Shown here piece by piece: positions 1 through 21,934 of a stretch of 64,000 bases of DNA. This DNA is from Hydractinia symbiolongicarpus (Eukaryota > Cnidaria > Hydrozoa > Anthoathecata > Hydractiniidae): positions 11,023,001-11,087,000 of the forward strand of contig NC_079885.1 of NCBI RefSeq assembly GCF_029227915.1. Direction: 5' to 3'. Below the pieces are notes generated by a model that was not told the origin of the DNA, did no database searches, and saw nothing but the letters and a program-made list of their open reading frames with translations. Within the stretch, counting starts at the first letter, position 1. Each line of letters opens with the position of its first letter. The translations under genes were made by a program, and so were the position numbers.

Positions 1-18
1 AACAACAACAACAACAAT
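1..18. repeat. (AAC)n microsatellite at the window edge
   Basis: Six AAC units open the window, so the array may continue to the left. Confidence 0.8.
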
Positions 19-161
19 TGGAAAAATTATTGAATAATTCAAACTTCCCTGTTGGTTGGGATTATTTTAGGTGTAGTAGTTAATAAGACTGCAGATCTGA
101 GATCCATGTAATAATTTTTTTTTGTAGATTAGTGAGTATTTATATTATTTCTAGCCAGTAG

Positions 162-311
162 CCTGTGGAAAAATCGCCTTATATCACATCGTGTGCATCT
201 CGATATTTGCAGTACTATTTTGCGTAACACACAGACGGTTATCATATAGATGTTGCTGTCTGTGAGGTAAAGATGGTATCCATGAGTAGCAACTGTCGAA
301 TTTTCCACAGG
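162..311. mobile_element. 150-bp MITE-like element with 15-bp terminal inverted repeats
   Basis: The left end CCTGTGGAAAAATCG (162-176) and right end CGAATTTTCCACAGG (297-311) are inverted copies with one mismatch. The interior carries the R1 dispersed repeat also seen near 20.2, 37.2 and 61.0 kb (GTGCATCTCG, then CACAGACGG, then a TATAGAT-type end). The element is too short to encode a transposase, so it would be non-autonomous. I see no clear target-site duplication, and the transposon superfamily is not assigned. Confidence 0.5.
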
Positions 312-3300
312 TTCAAAATGTACTCAACAAAATAACATGAATCTATCTCGTTGCAGTAATAATTTTTTTGTTTTCAGTGACTTTTTTGGACGTGTTGCAA
401 CAAATTTTTGGGTTATGGGACACGATGGAATTTTTACATGCGCGTGCAATGTATCATGTTACATTAAATGCACATGAAAAAATGTCTTCGTGTCACCCTA
501 GCTTCAAAAAAATATATAAGCTCAACAATTTAAGTTCAACATCGTTTATCCCCACAAATTCCCCTTAATTACCTCAATAAAAATAGCTAATTTGTTGTTT
601 AACAAGTGCTATGTAACAGCATTCGGAAACCCACATAGACAGTACTCATGTATCATTATAGCGAAACAGGATTTCTTGTTTCCATTGACAGAAAAAACTT
701 ATGCAGCAAATTTAATATCACAACTTGCATTTGTGTGTTTCAGATTTGTTTTTATTCAATCAACCTGTTGAATGTTTAAAAAAGATGTGAAATGTGTTCT
801 GCAAATTAAGTAAAAGGTGTATTGTAATTATAATCTTTTTGATGACCTTAAACACTTGAGAGAAAATTATGGTTGTTGGATGAAAGACAAAAAAAGAATT
901 AACAACCATTGTAAATTTATAGATGCTTGAAAAATATGTTAAAACAAAACAAAACAAAAATAAACATAAAATAATTAATTCCAGTAACATCATTAACAAT
1001 TATTTAGATTTGACAAAACGAGACATTCTATTGAGATACGCTGAGATCTTTTTCCACATAAGATAACTTCCTTAAGAAGTGTTCACATTTCAATAACGCC
1101 TCTATTCCAAGATATAACTAATTTTGTAAGGACCAATTTCCCTGTTTCTGACCTGATTTCTAAAAGACTTTGTTTATATATGGTGTCTCTTGTAATAATA
1201 CCCTATCTGTGTACGTCAGTCTGTACCAGGTGAAGTCCAATATATTTTTATAATATCCCTATAAAAAATTTCTGTTTAATAAAACTATTGTTCACGTTTT
1301 TGATTGGCTAAAAACAGGCTATATAATAATCCATAAAATAAATCAACATAAGTAGACCATTGCTATGATTCCCTTGATTAGCCAATTATAATGAGAACAT
1401 AAATATTGTTACACAAAAGAAAAGGTGCTTTATCGGGTTTTTTTATCTATTTAGTTATTAAAGAATTATTTTCTGGGTTAATTTTTATATTTGAAAGAGC
1501 CTTAGACGTTGTTAAAATTAATATTTCTACTTTGTTGAAACTAACAAACTTTTTGACAAAGTGAGTGATGAGTTTATTTAGCTGTCTTTTTTCATTTTGC
1601 AGTGATTTTTTCATGGGACTAAATACAAGATTTGTAATACTTTACAAAATGAAGATGAGCTGATAACAGGCACATAACATGCTTTTGATGTGCTGAATCC
1701 AAAAATGCAGGTTGAAAAGCCTAAAAGGTTCAAGTCACTAAAATGGTGTTGTTCTTTTTTTCTACACACGTTTTGACATTTTAACAGAACAAATGCAAAA
1801 ACATTAAAGTAAGGTGATTAATTTTTGCGAGAACAAATTTTTACAAAAAATAATTTTTGTTGGCAAATGCTACTATTTTGCGAATTTTGTAAAAAAGGAT
1901 GTGATTACATATTACTTCTCCATACTGATTTTTGAGTTTGTTTATGTAGAAAACATAAAATAATGACTACTGAATTACATAATATATTTGGTTAAATCAG
2001 AAAAAAATAGTGAATTAAAAATTTAAACTTCATAGAAATTATTTTGCGAATTTTGCGAATAACTGGTTTTCTAATAATTGCGACATGAACAAAAACTCAC
2101 AAAATGTGCAAAAACATAATTCCCGAAAATATGATATATTTGATGCATTTCTAACATGAAGCTTCATGCTTGACCAAGTTAAAACAAAAAAATAAAAACA
2201 AAAACTACTATTATTCCGGTATTTATTTACTAACAATACTTATACAAAAATGTTGCTTAACAAATGTGTCCTGTTATAAAAAAAAATACAATTTAAAAAA
2301 AGAACACACAAAATTTCGATTCATAAACTGTTCTCAGATTGTGTGGGTAAAAAAGAGTTTAATACTCTCTTATGGATATAAATTTTGACCTTTGGCGATG
2401 ACCACGACAAAAATTGCCATGATTATGTGATTACAAGTCCATAATGTTTGATTGCAACTGAGACTCCTTGTTGAATTTCAAATTTAAATTAAAATCCAAG
2501 AAATAAAACCTATTTAAACTAACTGGGTTTAAAGATTGAATTTTTTATCTTTCTTTATAAAATTATTAGAAATTTCTGTAGCATTTGTATACGTTAGTTC
2601 AAATCTTCTGGTCAAGTTATCATGTACGTTAGTTCACTTCTGCGATATGTTCTTGTAAAGTATTCTGGATAACACCCGCAAACGAACGTGCCATAGTTTG
2701 CCCCAATATCAGTGCACAAGGTGGCATCTCTTAAACAATTTGGAAACTAAATAAAAATAAGTGACCCTTCGTAGATATTTCACAAAAACATCTCATAAAA
2801 GGGAGTACAAGGACTACACTTGGACTTTAGTACACTTATTATTCCAATAAACTCAGCATTTACATTTGCATAAAAATTACCACTGCATATATCAGTCGGA
2901 TTCTCTGCCATTTCTTCTTTTTCAAAATATTGAAAAATTCTCTTAGTGTTCTTGTATACTGTATTCACACCAGCACATGTTCCATAATTTTCGCATTGCT
3001 TGCAAAAATTCAGAGGCAACTACACAAGTTCTAGGTCAAAGTCCCACAGAACTAGGTCCCCATACAACTTTATAGTGGTTCATACTTGGTCTACCAATAA
3101 TGTACACCCATTATGCAATTTTTTTTACTGTTCTAGTGTTAAAGTAACTTTACTCAAATCTTGTTCATTCTCAGTCTACGTAATAGATTTGAAATGGGGA
3201 AACAGGATAAAATGCCTGACAAGAAATGAATTAATACGCAAAAACGGGGCAATTAATAATTACTTTAAAAGTAAAAAGAAAGCTTTATAAAATATTTAAA

Positions 3301-4625
3301 TGCAATTAAAAAATTCTGTTTATGAAGAAACACCTCTGATCATGAGATATGATTGAAGGAAAATCTAGTGTCTATGATTTTCATTCACAAAGGACTTTGT
3401 TATGCTAAATAAAGTTGAATAATAGCAGTTTAAAATATCAATGGTTGTGGTGTTCATCCTGGTGTATATATTATGTGAAAATTGGTAATAGTAGGAAAAA
3501 GAAAAGTCACAGTTTGTTAAGTATCTATATGGCCATGTGACTTTATTAAATTAAGACTACCAATACACATCTATTACACCATAAAGGTATTTTAGACTCA
3601 GGAGTGTTTAAATTCTTGTATTTTGCCGATTTGTTACTGAAAATTCTTTTTGTACGAATAATGCTCTCTGTCCCTAAACAGAAAATTAAAAATTCCACAC
3701 CCTTTCAGTTTAATATGAAAATCCAATTAACTTGTTAATTAAATTGTTCATTCATTGTCTATATTATTCCCATCCTTTAATTAAAATTAACAAATAGATT
3801 AAATAAACAATAAAAAGAAAAATTTTACATTCATGTAATATAAAATTTATGTCATGCTTTTTTTTTTTTATTTAGTTATTTGTAATCCCGTGCATATCAG
3901 TGAATTTTACAGCTATTCTACTGACACGCAGAGGGATTTATAATTTCTACATCAGCACCTATACAACTGTTCGGTATTTAAAAAAAATTTCTTTCTAATT
4001 AACATCGGTTTGTTTGCACTAGTATTGTGATGCCATAGTTTAAGTTAATTATAATTTAAATTAATTATCACAAGTTTTAAATCAGGTGGGATATAATGGT
4101 TTCACATGTAAATCTATTTTTTTTCATTCTTTTAAAGTTGCTCATCTTTCTTATCACAGTCAATATTATTAACACAGTTTGCCTTAGTGCCATGGTAGAA
4201 TGTCAGGATAGTAGGTAATATCGACTTTACAATATTTTAGTCAGGGGATTTAACTGTTACAAAAGCATTAAATAATGGCGATAATCTTTTAAATTTATTT
4301 CACCAGTCTTATCTACCTAATTCGTATGTTTACTTAAATCAGACATTGCAAGTCTGGAAAACTAAACCACTTTACATATAGTCTACTCGTAGTAAACCAC
4401 TAGTTAAATTTGAATTCTAGATATTTAACAGGAAATAAACATTATTATAGTTTACTTTTTTAAAAAGTTCTCACCTTATCAATTAAACAATTCTATTCTT
4501 AAAAAATGTGTTTTGATGTTAGACTTACAAAGCATAATTTTTCCAATTAAAAATATAAATAATAATAAGAAAGGCAAACAAGAAAACAAAAATTCTTTTA
4601 GCATCATTTTAGGAATGGTACTTAC
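312..4625. other. AT-rich non-coding stretch beyond the last located CMIP exon
   Basis: No exon with CMIP similarity could be found here on the minus strand, although about 240 C-terminal residues of the family remain unaccounted for. The longest open stretch (minus, 2780-2998) follows a good acceptor and is phase-compatible with the last CMIP exon, but its translation does not resemble CMIP and is low-complexity and Cys-rich. The stretch is best read as intron or intergenic DNA. Confidence 0.5.
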
Positions 4626-13072
<8,447 letters not shown>

Positions 13073-15310
13073 AGCTAAAAATCTTTAAAGACTATTATGA
13101 CAGCTTATAGTAAAACTAGCATCGGTTTTGTCATGGGTAAGAAATGAACCATACATATAGCTAGTTTAAACAAAAACTACTACAAAAAATGGTTCTGCAT
13201 GCTGTAAAAAATTCCATCACTTTCGACACACTTTCGGCTTGGTACAATAAGTTGTTTTTATTTTGCTTATGCATGGTCGAACGACCTAAAATTATTTATT
13301 AAAACAACATTTGTAATTTTTGTTGTGTAATGTTTAACCACGGGGTCAAAAAGATAGATATTCTAAAGCAAGGCAGAGGTCCGGATAACGACAAACAAAA
13401 AGTAGATAAAGCTCGGTTTCCATTACGCCTTATATTCATACATTTAATATTATTTTACGTTCTGCTTATTTTTATTTTTATAATCAATTTTTAAAATGGT
13501 TCCTGAGGGAGACCTTTATGCGTCTGAGAAAAACTGAGCTTAGGTAAGTGTTTAAAACCTTGTTTCAAACCTTGTTTAAAAGGCTTTTAAAGCCATGAAT
13601 AAAAGGTTCAGAAAGTACAAATGTTTAAAGAGAGCAAAAAGTGAAAAAAGAAAATGATTTAGATACATTTGCAAATGTATCTAAATAATTTTCCGTAAAT
13701 CAGCATCGCTTCAAAAGCTATTAAAATAAATCAAAATATGAATAAAAGTTGTCGTCGGCTAATCACTAGACTGGGCGTTTAAAAAGATGTTCTAATTCTT
13801 GACCTTAGATGCGTTGTAGAGACGTTATATAAACTTCCTTTGTGTAGATGCCTTTACAGGAAGATTCAAAAATTGAGAAATTTCATTGACTATTTCAATT
13901 TCCGGTGTCAGCCTATATCTTCGTATAGACAGCCAGTTTACAATGCCTCGACTCTTTCCCAACGCTTTATAAAACTTTAAAACGTCGTAGGGTCAGTAGT
14001 GTTAACAATTTCTTAAATTTAAGAAATGGGAAACTGTAAATCTTAAAATCAAATCAACCAATTACAGTTTTTTTCTTTCTAAACATCAGCCGAAAACTGT
14101 TCTTGTTTTGTTCTTACATTTACAGCCAACCCCTTTCTCCAGTTCATCCTATATTTTTTCACATACTTCAGAAGTTTCTCAATCTGCAGGTACTAAGCAC
14201 TGAGAGTTTCTTATGGATCTTATTCTTATGGATATCTTGGTGCTGATGTCTTAAAAACCTGTTGTATTTGGAGAGGTACAAGAATATTTAAGAAGTGGTT
14301 ATAATAAACTAGCGAAAAATTTTGCAAGGGGCGACTTATTTTGGAGAGAAGCGAAATTTTGTTGATTAGAAAAAACAAAGAATCTAGTCCAAAACAGCGC
14401 AAATCAAATATGGAATCGTCGTTACATTTTTTTCTAAAAGTTTACAAAACGTAGACACCTTTAGATTTGGTAAAAAAAAGTGAAAGTATTTCAAACCATG
14501 TCTTGACTGAATGGATATCCAAGCAGAAAGATTAGAAAAGCAAAAACTTTATCTACCTGTTTGCAAATTTCTTTTTCATCTTGGTATAAATAAAATTATA
14601 TCTAGTAGTGTCTTACAAAAGTTTATTAGAAATGATCACATATAAAATGTTGTACGTTCTTGTGATGCTTCACAGTTCCATTTTATAATCTTTCGTAATC
14701 ATCACGCATCATGTTGTTACGCAATATTTTTTTCTGCAATTACTTTCGTTCGAGTTCACAAAAGTCGTACAAAATACGCTGCTCGCCTTTTAAAAAAACT
14801 CCCACGTGTTTGGAGATACTCGCCTACTCCGTCTCTACAAAAACAGCTTCTACTGGGCTCTGAGCAAGTTTTGTCCCAATAGACACAGAAACTGCCACTC
14901 CGCATTCGTTCGTGTAAGAAAAAAAATTAAGTTTTTGTAATTCAGTGAGTAACGGGAAGTTTTAATGTCCTTGGAGATTCTATCTTTAACGGCTGGGTCT
15001 TCCTCCCCTTTGACTGTAACTATGTTGTATTACTGCCAGAGATTGCTCTAACTTGCTTGCCAGCCACACAAGCCGGTTAGCAGTCAGTAGATGACACCAA
15101 ATGGACTGACGACACTTCATTAACAGTGCGCCAAAGTGGGGACTCGACTCTGAAACCATATGAAGTCGAATGGGCTACCAATACACTATCTCCGCCATCA
15201 CCATCTTGGCCAAAGTGAATTAGAAAAGCAACCTTGAAGGCGAACTGTAGTTATATTTCCTAGTTTTACCTGTCACAGCGCTCCTCCCGCGCAATATTTT
15301 TCTTCTGGCA
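13073..15310. other. Region upstream of CMIP, no gene recognised
   Basis: This should contain the CMIP 5' UTR and promoter, but I cannot place a TATA box or transcription start. A perfect 30-bp palindrome (13657-13686) lies here. A stretch near 15100-15190 with GACTCGACTCTGAAACC resembles a pol III B-box-bearing repeat end. Otherwise I see nothing. Confidence 0.5.
13657..13686. repeat. Perfect 30-bp palindrome
   Basis: Arms ATTTAGATACATTTG and CAAATGTATCTAAAT meet with no spacer. It could be a binding site for a dimeric factor, a cruciform, or chance in AT-rich DNA. It lies about 600 bp upstream of the CMIP start codon. Confidence 0.8.
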
Positions 15311-15490
15311 GTTCTACCCCCGCGCGACATTTTTGTGCCACAGTTCTACCCCCGCGCGACATTTTTGTGCCACAGTTCTACCCCCGCGCGACATTTTTGT
15401 GCCACAGTTCTACCCCCGCGCGACATTTTTGTTCCACAGTTCTACCCCCGCGCGACATTTTTGTTCCACAGTTCTACCTCCGCGCAACGT
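15311..15490 (+). repeat. CpG-rich 32-bp minisatellite, five full copies plus a partial
   Basis: Units start at 15311, 15343, 15375, 15407 and 15439, with a degenerate unit from 15471 and another before 15311. The unit holds CTACCCCCGCGCGACATTTT and TGTGCCACAG. The CGCGCG core gives a local CpG cluster in an otherwise AT-rich area. The 66-codon open frame across it exists only because 32-bp units shift through all frames without a stop. Confidence 0.95.
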
Positions 15491-16080
15491 TTTCAAAGTA
15501 GTTTAAAACAACCTACAATCTCTTCGATCTCTTGATTACGGTTTTGTTGTAAATTGATTTCAATATTTAATATCCTGTTTTCTTTTTACATGCTTTTTAT
15601 TTTACGTTACACACTTGTTTTTAAGATTGTCGTGAACCTCAAAATTTTTATTCTGGCTGGCTAATTATAATGATTTATTAGTGAAAAGGATGACGTCATT
15701 AGTCTAAACAATAATTGATCACGTGACTTTAATTACTAGCACACTAGAGCACGAAAACTGATTAGCGATTAGCTTTCGTATCCTAGTACGCTAATCATTT
15801 CCAATTGTTCGTGTCATCGTAAATTGTAAGAACGTGCGCAGAAGAAACACATTACAAATTCTAACGACAATGAAATCGTCATATTTAAATGTCTTATTAC
15901 TCAACACGTTACACACATAAATATCTAGGGCACGAATGTAATAACCTGCAACAGATTCACTTCCGTTTGTTTTGAAAATTTCCTTGATATTTTTTTTTAT
16001 ATATAATTTAGATATTTTGACTGTAATCCCAGTCTCTTTCAAAACATTCTCATATAATCTGCATGAGTTAGAGTTTTTTT
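15491..16080. other. Non-coding stretch, nothing recognised
   Basis: AT-rich single-copy sequence between the minisatellite and the orphan exon. An 83-codon minus frame (15791-16042) has no splice or family support. Confidence 0.4.
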
Positions 16081-16172
16081 TCAGTTCTGACTTTTAGGAA
16101 TAGGTGCTGCAATCATAGCTGAAAGCCATTTTTTTGCTTTTTGCTCTCTACTTAAAGCTTGAAGTTTCTTTC
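16081..16172 (-). CDS. Candidate terminal coding exon of an unidentified gene
   Basis: After an acceptor (ttaacattgcag, 16173 upward on the minus strand) two bases and 29 codons run to TGA at 16083-16081. The peptide KLQALSREQKAKKWLSAMIA and then APIPKSQN looks like a real charged, helical C-terminus rather than random AT-rich translation. No upstream exon of matching phase was found up to 24 kb, nor a nearby AATAAA. I do not recognise the family. It could be a decayed exon or retro-fragment. Confidence 0.35.
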
Positions 16173-16874
16173 CTGCAATGTTAAAGGCAGACCATAACCA
16201 ATGTATGCAAAAAAAGAAGTGCTTAGGCTTAACTAACGTAAATGAAGGAGTACTCGTTAATGGAATATAAATTAATATGAGAGAATGATCTACACCAAAC
16301 AGGTTGAAATATTATTAATTGAATGTTAAATGAACATCAATATGTTTTTATAATTTGTATAGTTTAAGGGCAGAAACCTTCAACAGAAAACAAGAAAAAA
16401 ATATAGAAGGTGAAACAATCTTTATTTATTTTTCATGAGAGAAAAAAATTTCAAGGGTCAGGGTTAAAATTTCAGGGTTAAAAATCGAGAAAGTCGCAAA
16501 TGCAAAATTTCCCGCTCATTAAACATCAAAAATATTATGACGTCATAGTTGCTGGTGGGACGGCAACTGAACGGAATCAGTACATTTTATGGAAACATTA
16601 AAAACAAATTTGCGCTACGATGAGGAGTTACCATGACAGCTTCTTCAACATATCCTCATTTTTAACGGAATACGTGATTATTCTAATAATTTCTTGAACG
16701 TTGATGTGCAACCACTGTAAAAAAGCAGGACGTCAAACAGTGTTGAATGGTTCAAAGACACCAGCAGTGGTTTGCGCGGTAAAAGATTGCTAGGTGTGGT
16801 TCTGTAGTTGAGTTTAACTCTTTTTCTTGAAAAAAAAGAGAAAGAAAATGGTAAAAAAAATGTTTTTCTTACTG

Positions 16875-17150
16875 TACTTTTCTCAATGATTCGTTGTCGA
16901 AACGAGATTTAACATTTACTTAAATTATTAAAATTAATTGAGCACAAAGTTTTTCATTCGAAAAGTATTATTGTGTTTGAACAGGGGAGAAATGACTAAT
17001 ATGCGTGACTAATGTGTTAAAACTTGGAGGAAAGATCCAAGGTTAAAAATAACTTATTATTACTGTCCAGATCTAAATTTTGACGTAAATGTGATATGAT
17101 TCTTTGACTTCTTTGCATCATGCTTTTCGACGTATTAGTACCAAAATATC
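16875..17150 (+). repeat. Dispersed repeat R2, copy 1
   Basis: Shares ordered blocks with 18735-18945: AAAATTAATTGAGCA, GAAATGACTAATATG, GTGACTAATGTG, and then GCATCATGCTT with AGTACCAA. The copies are diverged with small indels, so this is an old dispersed repeat. Confidence 0.65.
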
Positions 17151-18734
17151 ATCCTGTTTGACATCTAGTAAATAAATTTCATGCACTCGCAATGTTTTTT
17201 TAAGAAAACCGCGTTAGTTATATGCAATGAAATGCAAAATGTTGACTGACTCGTGTGCACAGGTTTTTATCCTCTTGAACATCCATTGCATCAGTTTTAT
17301 CGGACTTCAACGCGTTTTCCCGCTATCTAGTGATGCTAATTTATTAAGAGAATTAAGGTTTTTCCTCCAGGCTAAAGCATGATTGACCCCCGCTAAGACA
17401 GTAAGCTTTATCTCCACAAAAACAAACAAAACAAATTCGCTTCCTAGGGCTCTGTTATCCCTTTATTTTGACTTCCGACTTTCGCTTGTGACGCAAAAGG
17501 TTCCTTATAACAGGACATTACAGAGCCAGGAATGTAACAAATACGAAAATGAACTTTTCATTTTTTTAAATAATTTTTCGCAAAATATGCATTCGCCCTT
17601 TGCTTCCTGAGCTATAATACTTCCCCAAACAGTTGTTAAAGCATAACCCACGTACCCACTGTACCCGCAAAAAGATGACCAAGTTGTTTTTATGTTGTGA
17701 AGGCGAAATAAAAAGACTTCGTTGACGAAGATGCAAGGTAAGAAGAGAAAAGCAATACGCGACGATTTAAACCATTTGTTCCCTTCTCCTTTGTCGGTAA
17801 ACCTGTCCCGTGTTGTATTATTTGTTTATTATAATTTTTTGTAATGTTAGGTATTTAATTTTAAAATTTTAGCTTTTATTTTACTTGTTGTAGAAAGAGA
17901 AATCAATAATACACAATTATATAGAAAACGTAATGCATTATGAAAATAAAACGGATTACAACTGATCCATCTGTTTCTTTCTTGTCTATTATGATTGTAT
18001 GTTATTGTACTGCAAGATAGCTTCTGCAACGCGCCACTTTAACCGAAAAAATATTTGTGGGCAAACTCTCGCAAATATTAGCCAAATTCGCAAAACTTTA
18101 TGAGCGCAAATTATTTTTGTTTTAAAAAAATTCTCCCAAGAGAATGGTCTATTTCATAGAAAATAATAGAACGCTTTTTAAGGTACAATCCTTGAAATTT
18201 TTAAGTTTAACTTTTGGTGGTTCTCAAGTTTTTTATTCGCAAAATCTTTTAATATGATTCATTCGCAAAATTTTTTACACTTAAAGTTCTTAAAGTAAGT
18301 AGAAGGCGAGGCGATGACAGTCACTTTTTGACACAAAAGACTGAAAAATTGTGAGTTAGTGAATAGAGTTTACAACTAAGAAACAATTCAGTTCAGAGCT
18401 GAACGTCCATTTATGAGGATTTATAAAGAGTTGCAGAACAATAACATTTATCACAAAAATTTGATGACGTCGTAAATGCCATGTCCATTCGTAGCTGAAC
18501 AGTTTTTTCGCCAGAAATGTAGCCACGAAAAAAAATAGGCGCTATTAAAACTTAAGACTAACGTTCCAATAAAAGGATGCTCGTTCTCAAAAAAAAAAAA
18601 CGTCCTGAGGATGTACTAGATTTCAAATATTAAAAAATGCAGCTAAAATGTGCTAAAGTTGATTAAAAAATTTCGTCCAGTTTGAATAGTATTTCCTCTT
18701 TCCATTTTTTATTAAAGATCTTGCGCTTATTAAC
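17151..18734. other. Non-coding stretch, nothing recognised
   Basis: AT-rich DNA between the two R2 copies. An ATGCAAG/gtaaga start-plus-donor context at about 17731 on the plus strand is the only gene-like signal, and it is too weak to call. Confidence 0.4.
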
Positions 18735-18945
18735 AAAAAAAGATTCTATTACAAAACGAAATTTAACATTTACACAAATTATCAAAATTAATTGAGCATA
18801 ATGTTGTTTATTCGAAGAAACTTTGACTGTGTTCAGGCAGGGGCGGAATGACTAATATGTGTGACTAATGTGGTATAAATAACTCTTTACTGTTCAGATC
18901 ATTCTGCTTTTGCATCATGCTTACGACGCAGTAGTACCAACCTCG
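18735..18945 (+). repeat. Dispersed repeat R2, copy 2
   Basis: Direct-orientation partner of 16875-17150, about 1.85 kb away. The distal block (TTTTGCATCATGCTTACGAC, AGTAGTACCAA) is kept while the middle is shorter. Confidence 0.65.
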
Positions 18946-20212
18946 TTCGCACGGCATTTTGCCTTGTTGATAAAGTTTATAGCGGCGAAAATTGTTGTTT
19001 ACTCTGCAACAACGGTTCAGGAGCCACAAGACCCTGGGGACAAGGTGGTACCAATATGTCAGCTTATTTACCATATAGTAATTAAATTTAAAGTACTTGC
19101 AGATAATTTTTAGATACCACATCCTCTCTTACAATGTTTTTCAGGAAGGAGGGATGTAATTGGAAACTTTTTACCAATCTTATGAATAACTGTTCGTTAC
19201 TATTTAAAAAAAGATTCATGTGTCAAATGCATTATATTTGCTGCCAGAATATACGAAATATGACAAATGACAACAGGTCATTTTGCTCAGAATCCAGTAT
19301 TTTTTATTAAAATAACAAATCAAATTGTCCAGCATGGTAAACATGTTCCCGCAACAATTAAAATCGTCAATTTTATGTCTGGCAATTAATTCAAAAAAAG
19401 CATGTTAAAAGCTTGTTCGAAAAATCTCTTTGCAATGTCAAATTTGGTGTCAATGTTATATGTAATCAATACCTTAGAAGATTTAACAATTGAAATTTCT
19501 TGATATCTTGAAATATGGTAAAACCGTGATGGTTATGGGTGCGTACCAATGACACACGTGCAGAATTAAGCTTATTCTTTGTGAAATTAAACAAATTACG
19601 AACTCGATTAACCGCTGTAAAATGTTATAACTAATGTGCGAATACTTTAATTTTATATGTTGGTATGTTAAGCTTGTAACGAACCAATACTGTGTAATAC
19701 AACTGTTTATGTTCAGGGGTTTGGACACGAATTAGAAATAAAACAAAACTAGTATAAGACAAACCTGGAAAAAAATTCATTGGGAAATTCATTTTGAGTT
19801 TCCCGTTCCACCAAAAAGGCGATTTTGAAAATGGAATGTGTTTACGAGATGTTCACAGAATTACTCCTGGGATCTTTGAGATAAGCAACATTGGTTTTGG
19901 GAGAAGGTATCGGGGCTATAAAGAGAGATTATGACATAAAGAATACTGAAAAAGCCCTTTTTTAAGGCAGCATAATAGTGAATGCGTAAAACTTTAGCTA
20001 TGCCTGCATTATAAGACAACTAAGAACAATACGATTACTCTCTTGTCTCCAATAATCACAGTAACATTACTATGGTAAAATAACCATAATGGCGAGTTAA
20101 AAATAAATGGCGGACGCTGGAAAAGAATGTTCTATGGTGGATGAGTTACAGAAAAAAGATAACACTATTAGAGACATATAAGTAGTCAACAGAAAAAAAA
20201 TTTCCATAATAA

Positions 20213-20390
20213 CAGACGTTGTCTGTCTGTCTCTGTGAAAAATGGTACCGCAAGTAAAGGGACACTCGAAATGCGGTATATAAAGGACGGGCGAACCCTA
20301 ATAGCTGTATATGGCTGTCTGCCCTGCGAAATGGTATCGAAAATAGCGAGACGCACGCAATGCAGTGAAAAAAGGGTAGGAAAAACCCGT
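20213..20390 (-). repeat. Two tandem R1 dispersed-repeat copies
   Basis: Two adjacent copies (about 20213-20300 and 20308-20390) read GTCTGTCTGTCTC or CTGTCTGCCCTGCG, AAATGGTACCG, GCACGCAATGC and a GGTATAAAAAGG-like end. Reverse-complemented they match 162-275 and 61035-61140. The TATAAAAAGG-like part could act as a spurious TATA box. Confidence 0.6.
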
Positions 20391-21934
20391 TGGTTATAAC
20401 ATTGTCATGTGCTGTACGTCTGAAGTCAGCATATCATAAACGCAGAAGAGCCCTGGGGGCAAAATTGGGACGTAGCTTAACAGAGGAAATTCCTCTTTTT
20501 TTTTATTTGCTAAAATCTTATAGGTCTCGGTAAAGTGGGTTTCATATTTTATACTTTCTTGAATTGCCAATTAAGGTTTCTTTTCAAAACTTATGGAGTG
20601 GCATGCAAGGGAATGTCGATACGAAATTTCTAGTTAAAAAACGTCAGAATAAAGATTTATCTTTACAATTTGCCATTTTCCTAAATCTCCAACTATACGC
20701 AATTTTTTTTTACTACTATTGCTAATACTATTTTTACTACTACTTAACACAAAGCTCTCGTGTTTTACGTAAGTGCTACGGGGTCAATATTTTCGACACC
20801 ACGGATGACGTAAATGACATGATGACAACTACCAACACGTTTTATTAATTTTAATCCTGTGTTGATAATGCTTCACAAAGCAATATCAGCACAAATGAAA
20901 GGATACACGAGCAATATGGGAATTTTAGATATTTTACAGATTCAGAATTGCATAGTGCTTTTTTGAATTATTTTTGACAAATTTAAGTTTTTGCAAATAC
21001 TCTGATGTACCTATCACGAAATTTGTTTTTGTTTTTGTTGTTTTTATTCTTGTTGTTGTTTTTGTTGTTATTTTATTGTTTTTGTTCTTTTACAAAAAGT
21101 ATCTCGTGATATTTCGAAATCATTGAATTTACCAGCCAATCAAAATTTCCCTTGATCAACCAATTTGACCTGCAACCTAACCGCTGTTAATAAATACAAA
21201 TTTGTTAATAATTACCACAATAACAGCTAATGAGATTACACGCATTTCGCTGCTAATAATCGTGTCCTGTGTCCTTTAGCAATTTCGATTAAGAAGTAAT
21301 TTGTAGTGCGGTCCATATTTCCTTTTTTTCTGCTGCCGTAATCGCCCTTTTGTCCATGCCAAGCCACCTACACACCTGGAATTTTCAATAGATTTTTGTA
21401 GACTATGTTTGTTTACATGGCCGTTTAAATTTTCAAATTTACGAATCCAACATTTGTAATGAAACAATAGTGACATAATTTTAGCGTAAAATAATTAAAA
21501 TGGTATAAGCTAAGCTGACATAGCTTGTAGGGAATTTATGGCACTATACCTTTTGTAGTTTTGTTGTAGTTGTTTCTTGAATAATTATATTTCCGCTCAA
21601 ATAACAAAATACCGTATTCTTTCGCCACGTACATGTCCACCCGCTTGTATAAGAGCCCATAGTGTCCCTTGCCGATATTTAAAATCCGCTTATCAACGTA
21701 TAAGACCTAAGTATTTTATGTTTTGTCAGCCGATTAGCTCAGCACTTATCAGCGGAAGGATGCAGTAAATACACAACTAGAATTTTTTTTAAAAAAAGAT
21801 TGCCTAGCATGTCGCTAATTGCAAGTAAAATTTAAAAACTGTACCATATTGTTAGAAAAAGAAAACTATTTCAATAGAATCAAATGCAAACTGTACAGGA
21901 TACGTTTACGCATGTATATTTTGCAGTTGCTTAG

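Noticed and set aside
2780-2998. 73-codon Cys-containing minus-strand frame after a good acceptor, phase-compatible with CMIP exon 13
   Set aside because: The translation has no resemblance to the CMIP segment expected there and no other support; probably chance.
15335-15535. 66-codon plus-strand frame with repeated CHSSTPAR/FYPRATF
   Set aside because: A 32-bp minisatellite read through successive frames.
16855-16925. Possible minus-strand exon (KSRFDNESLRKV) ending at a gtaaga donor
   Set aside because: Its phase does not fit the terminal exon at 16081-16172, and the region is part of dispersed repeat R2.
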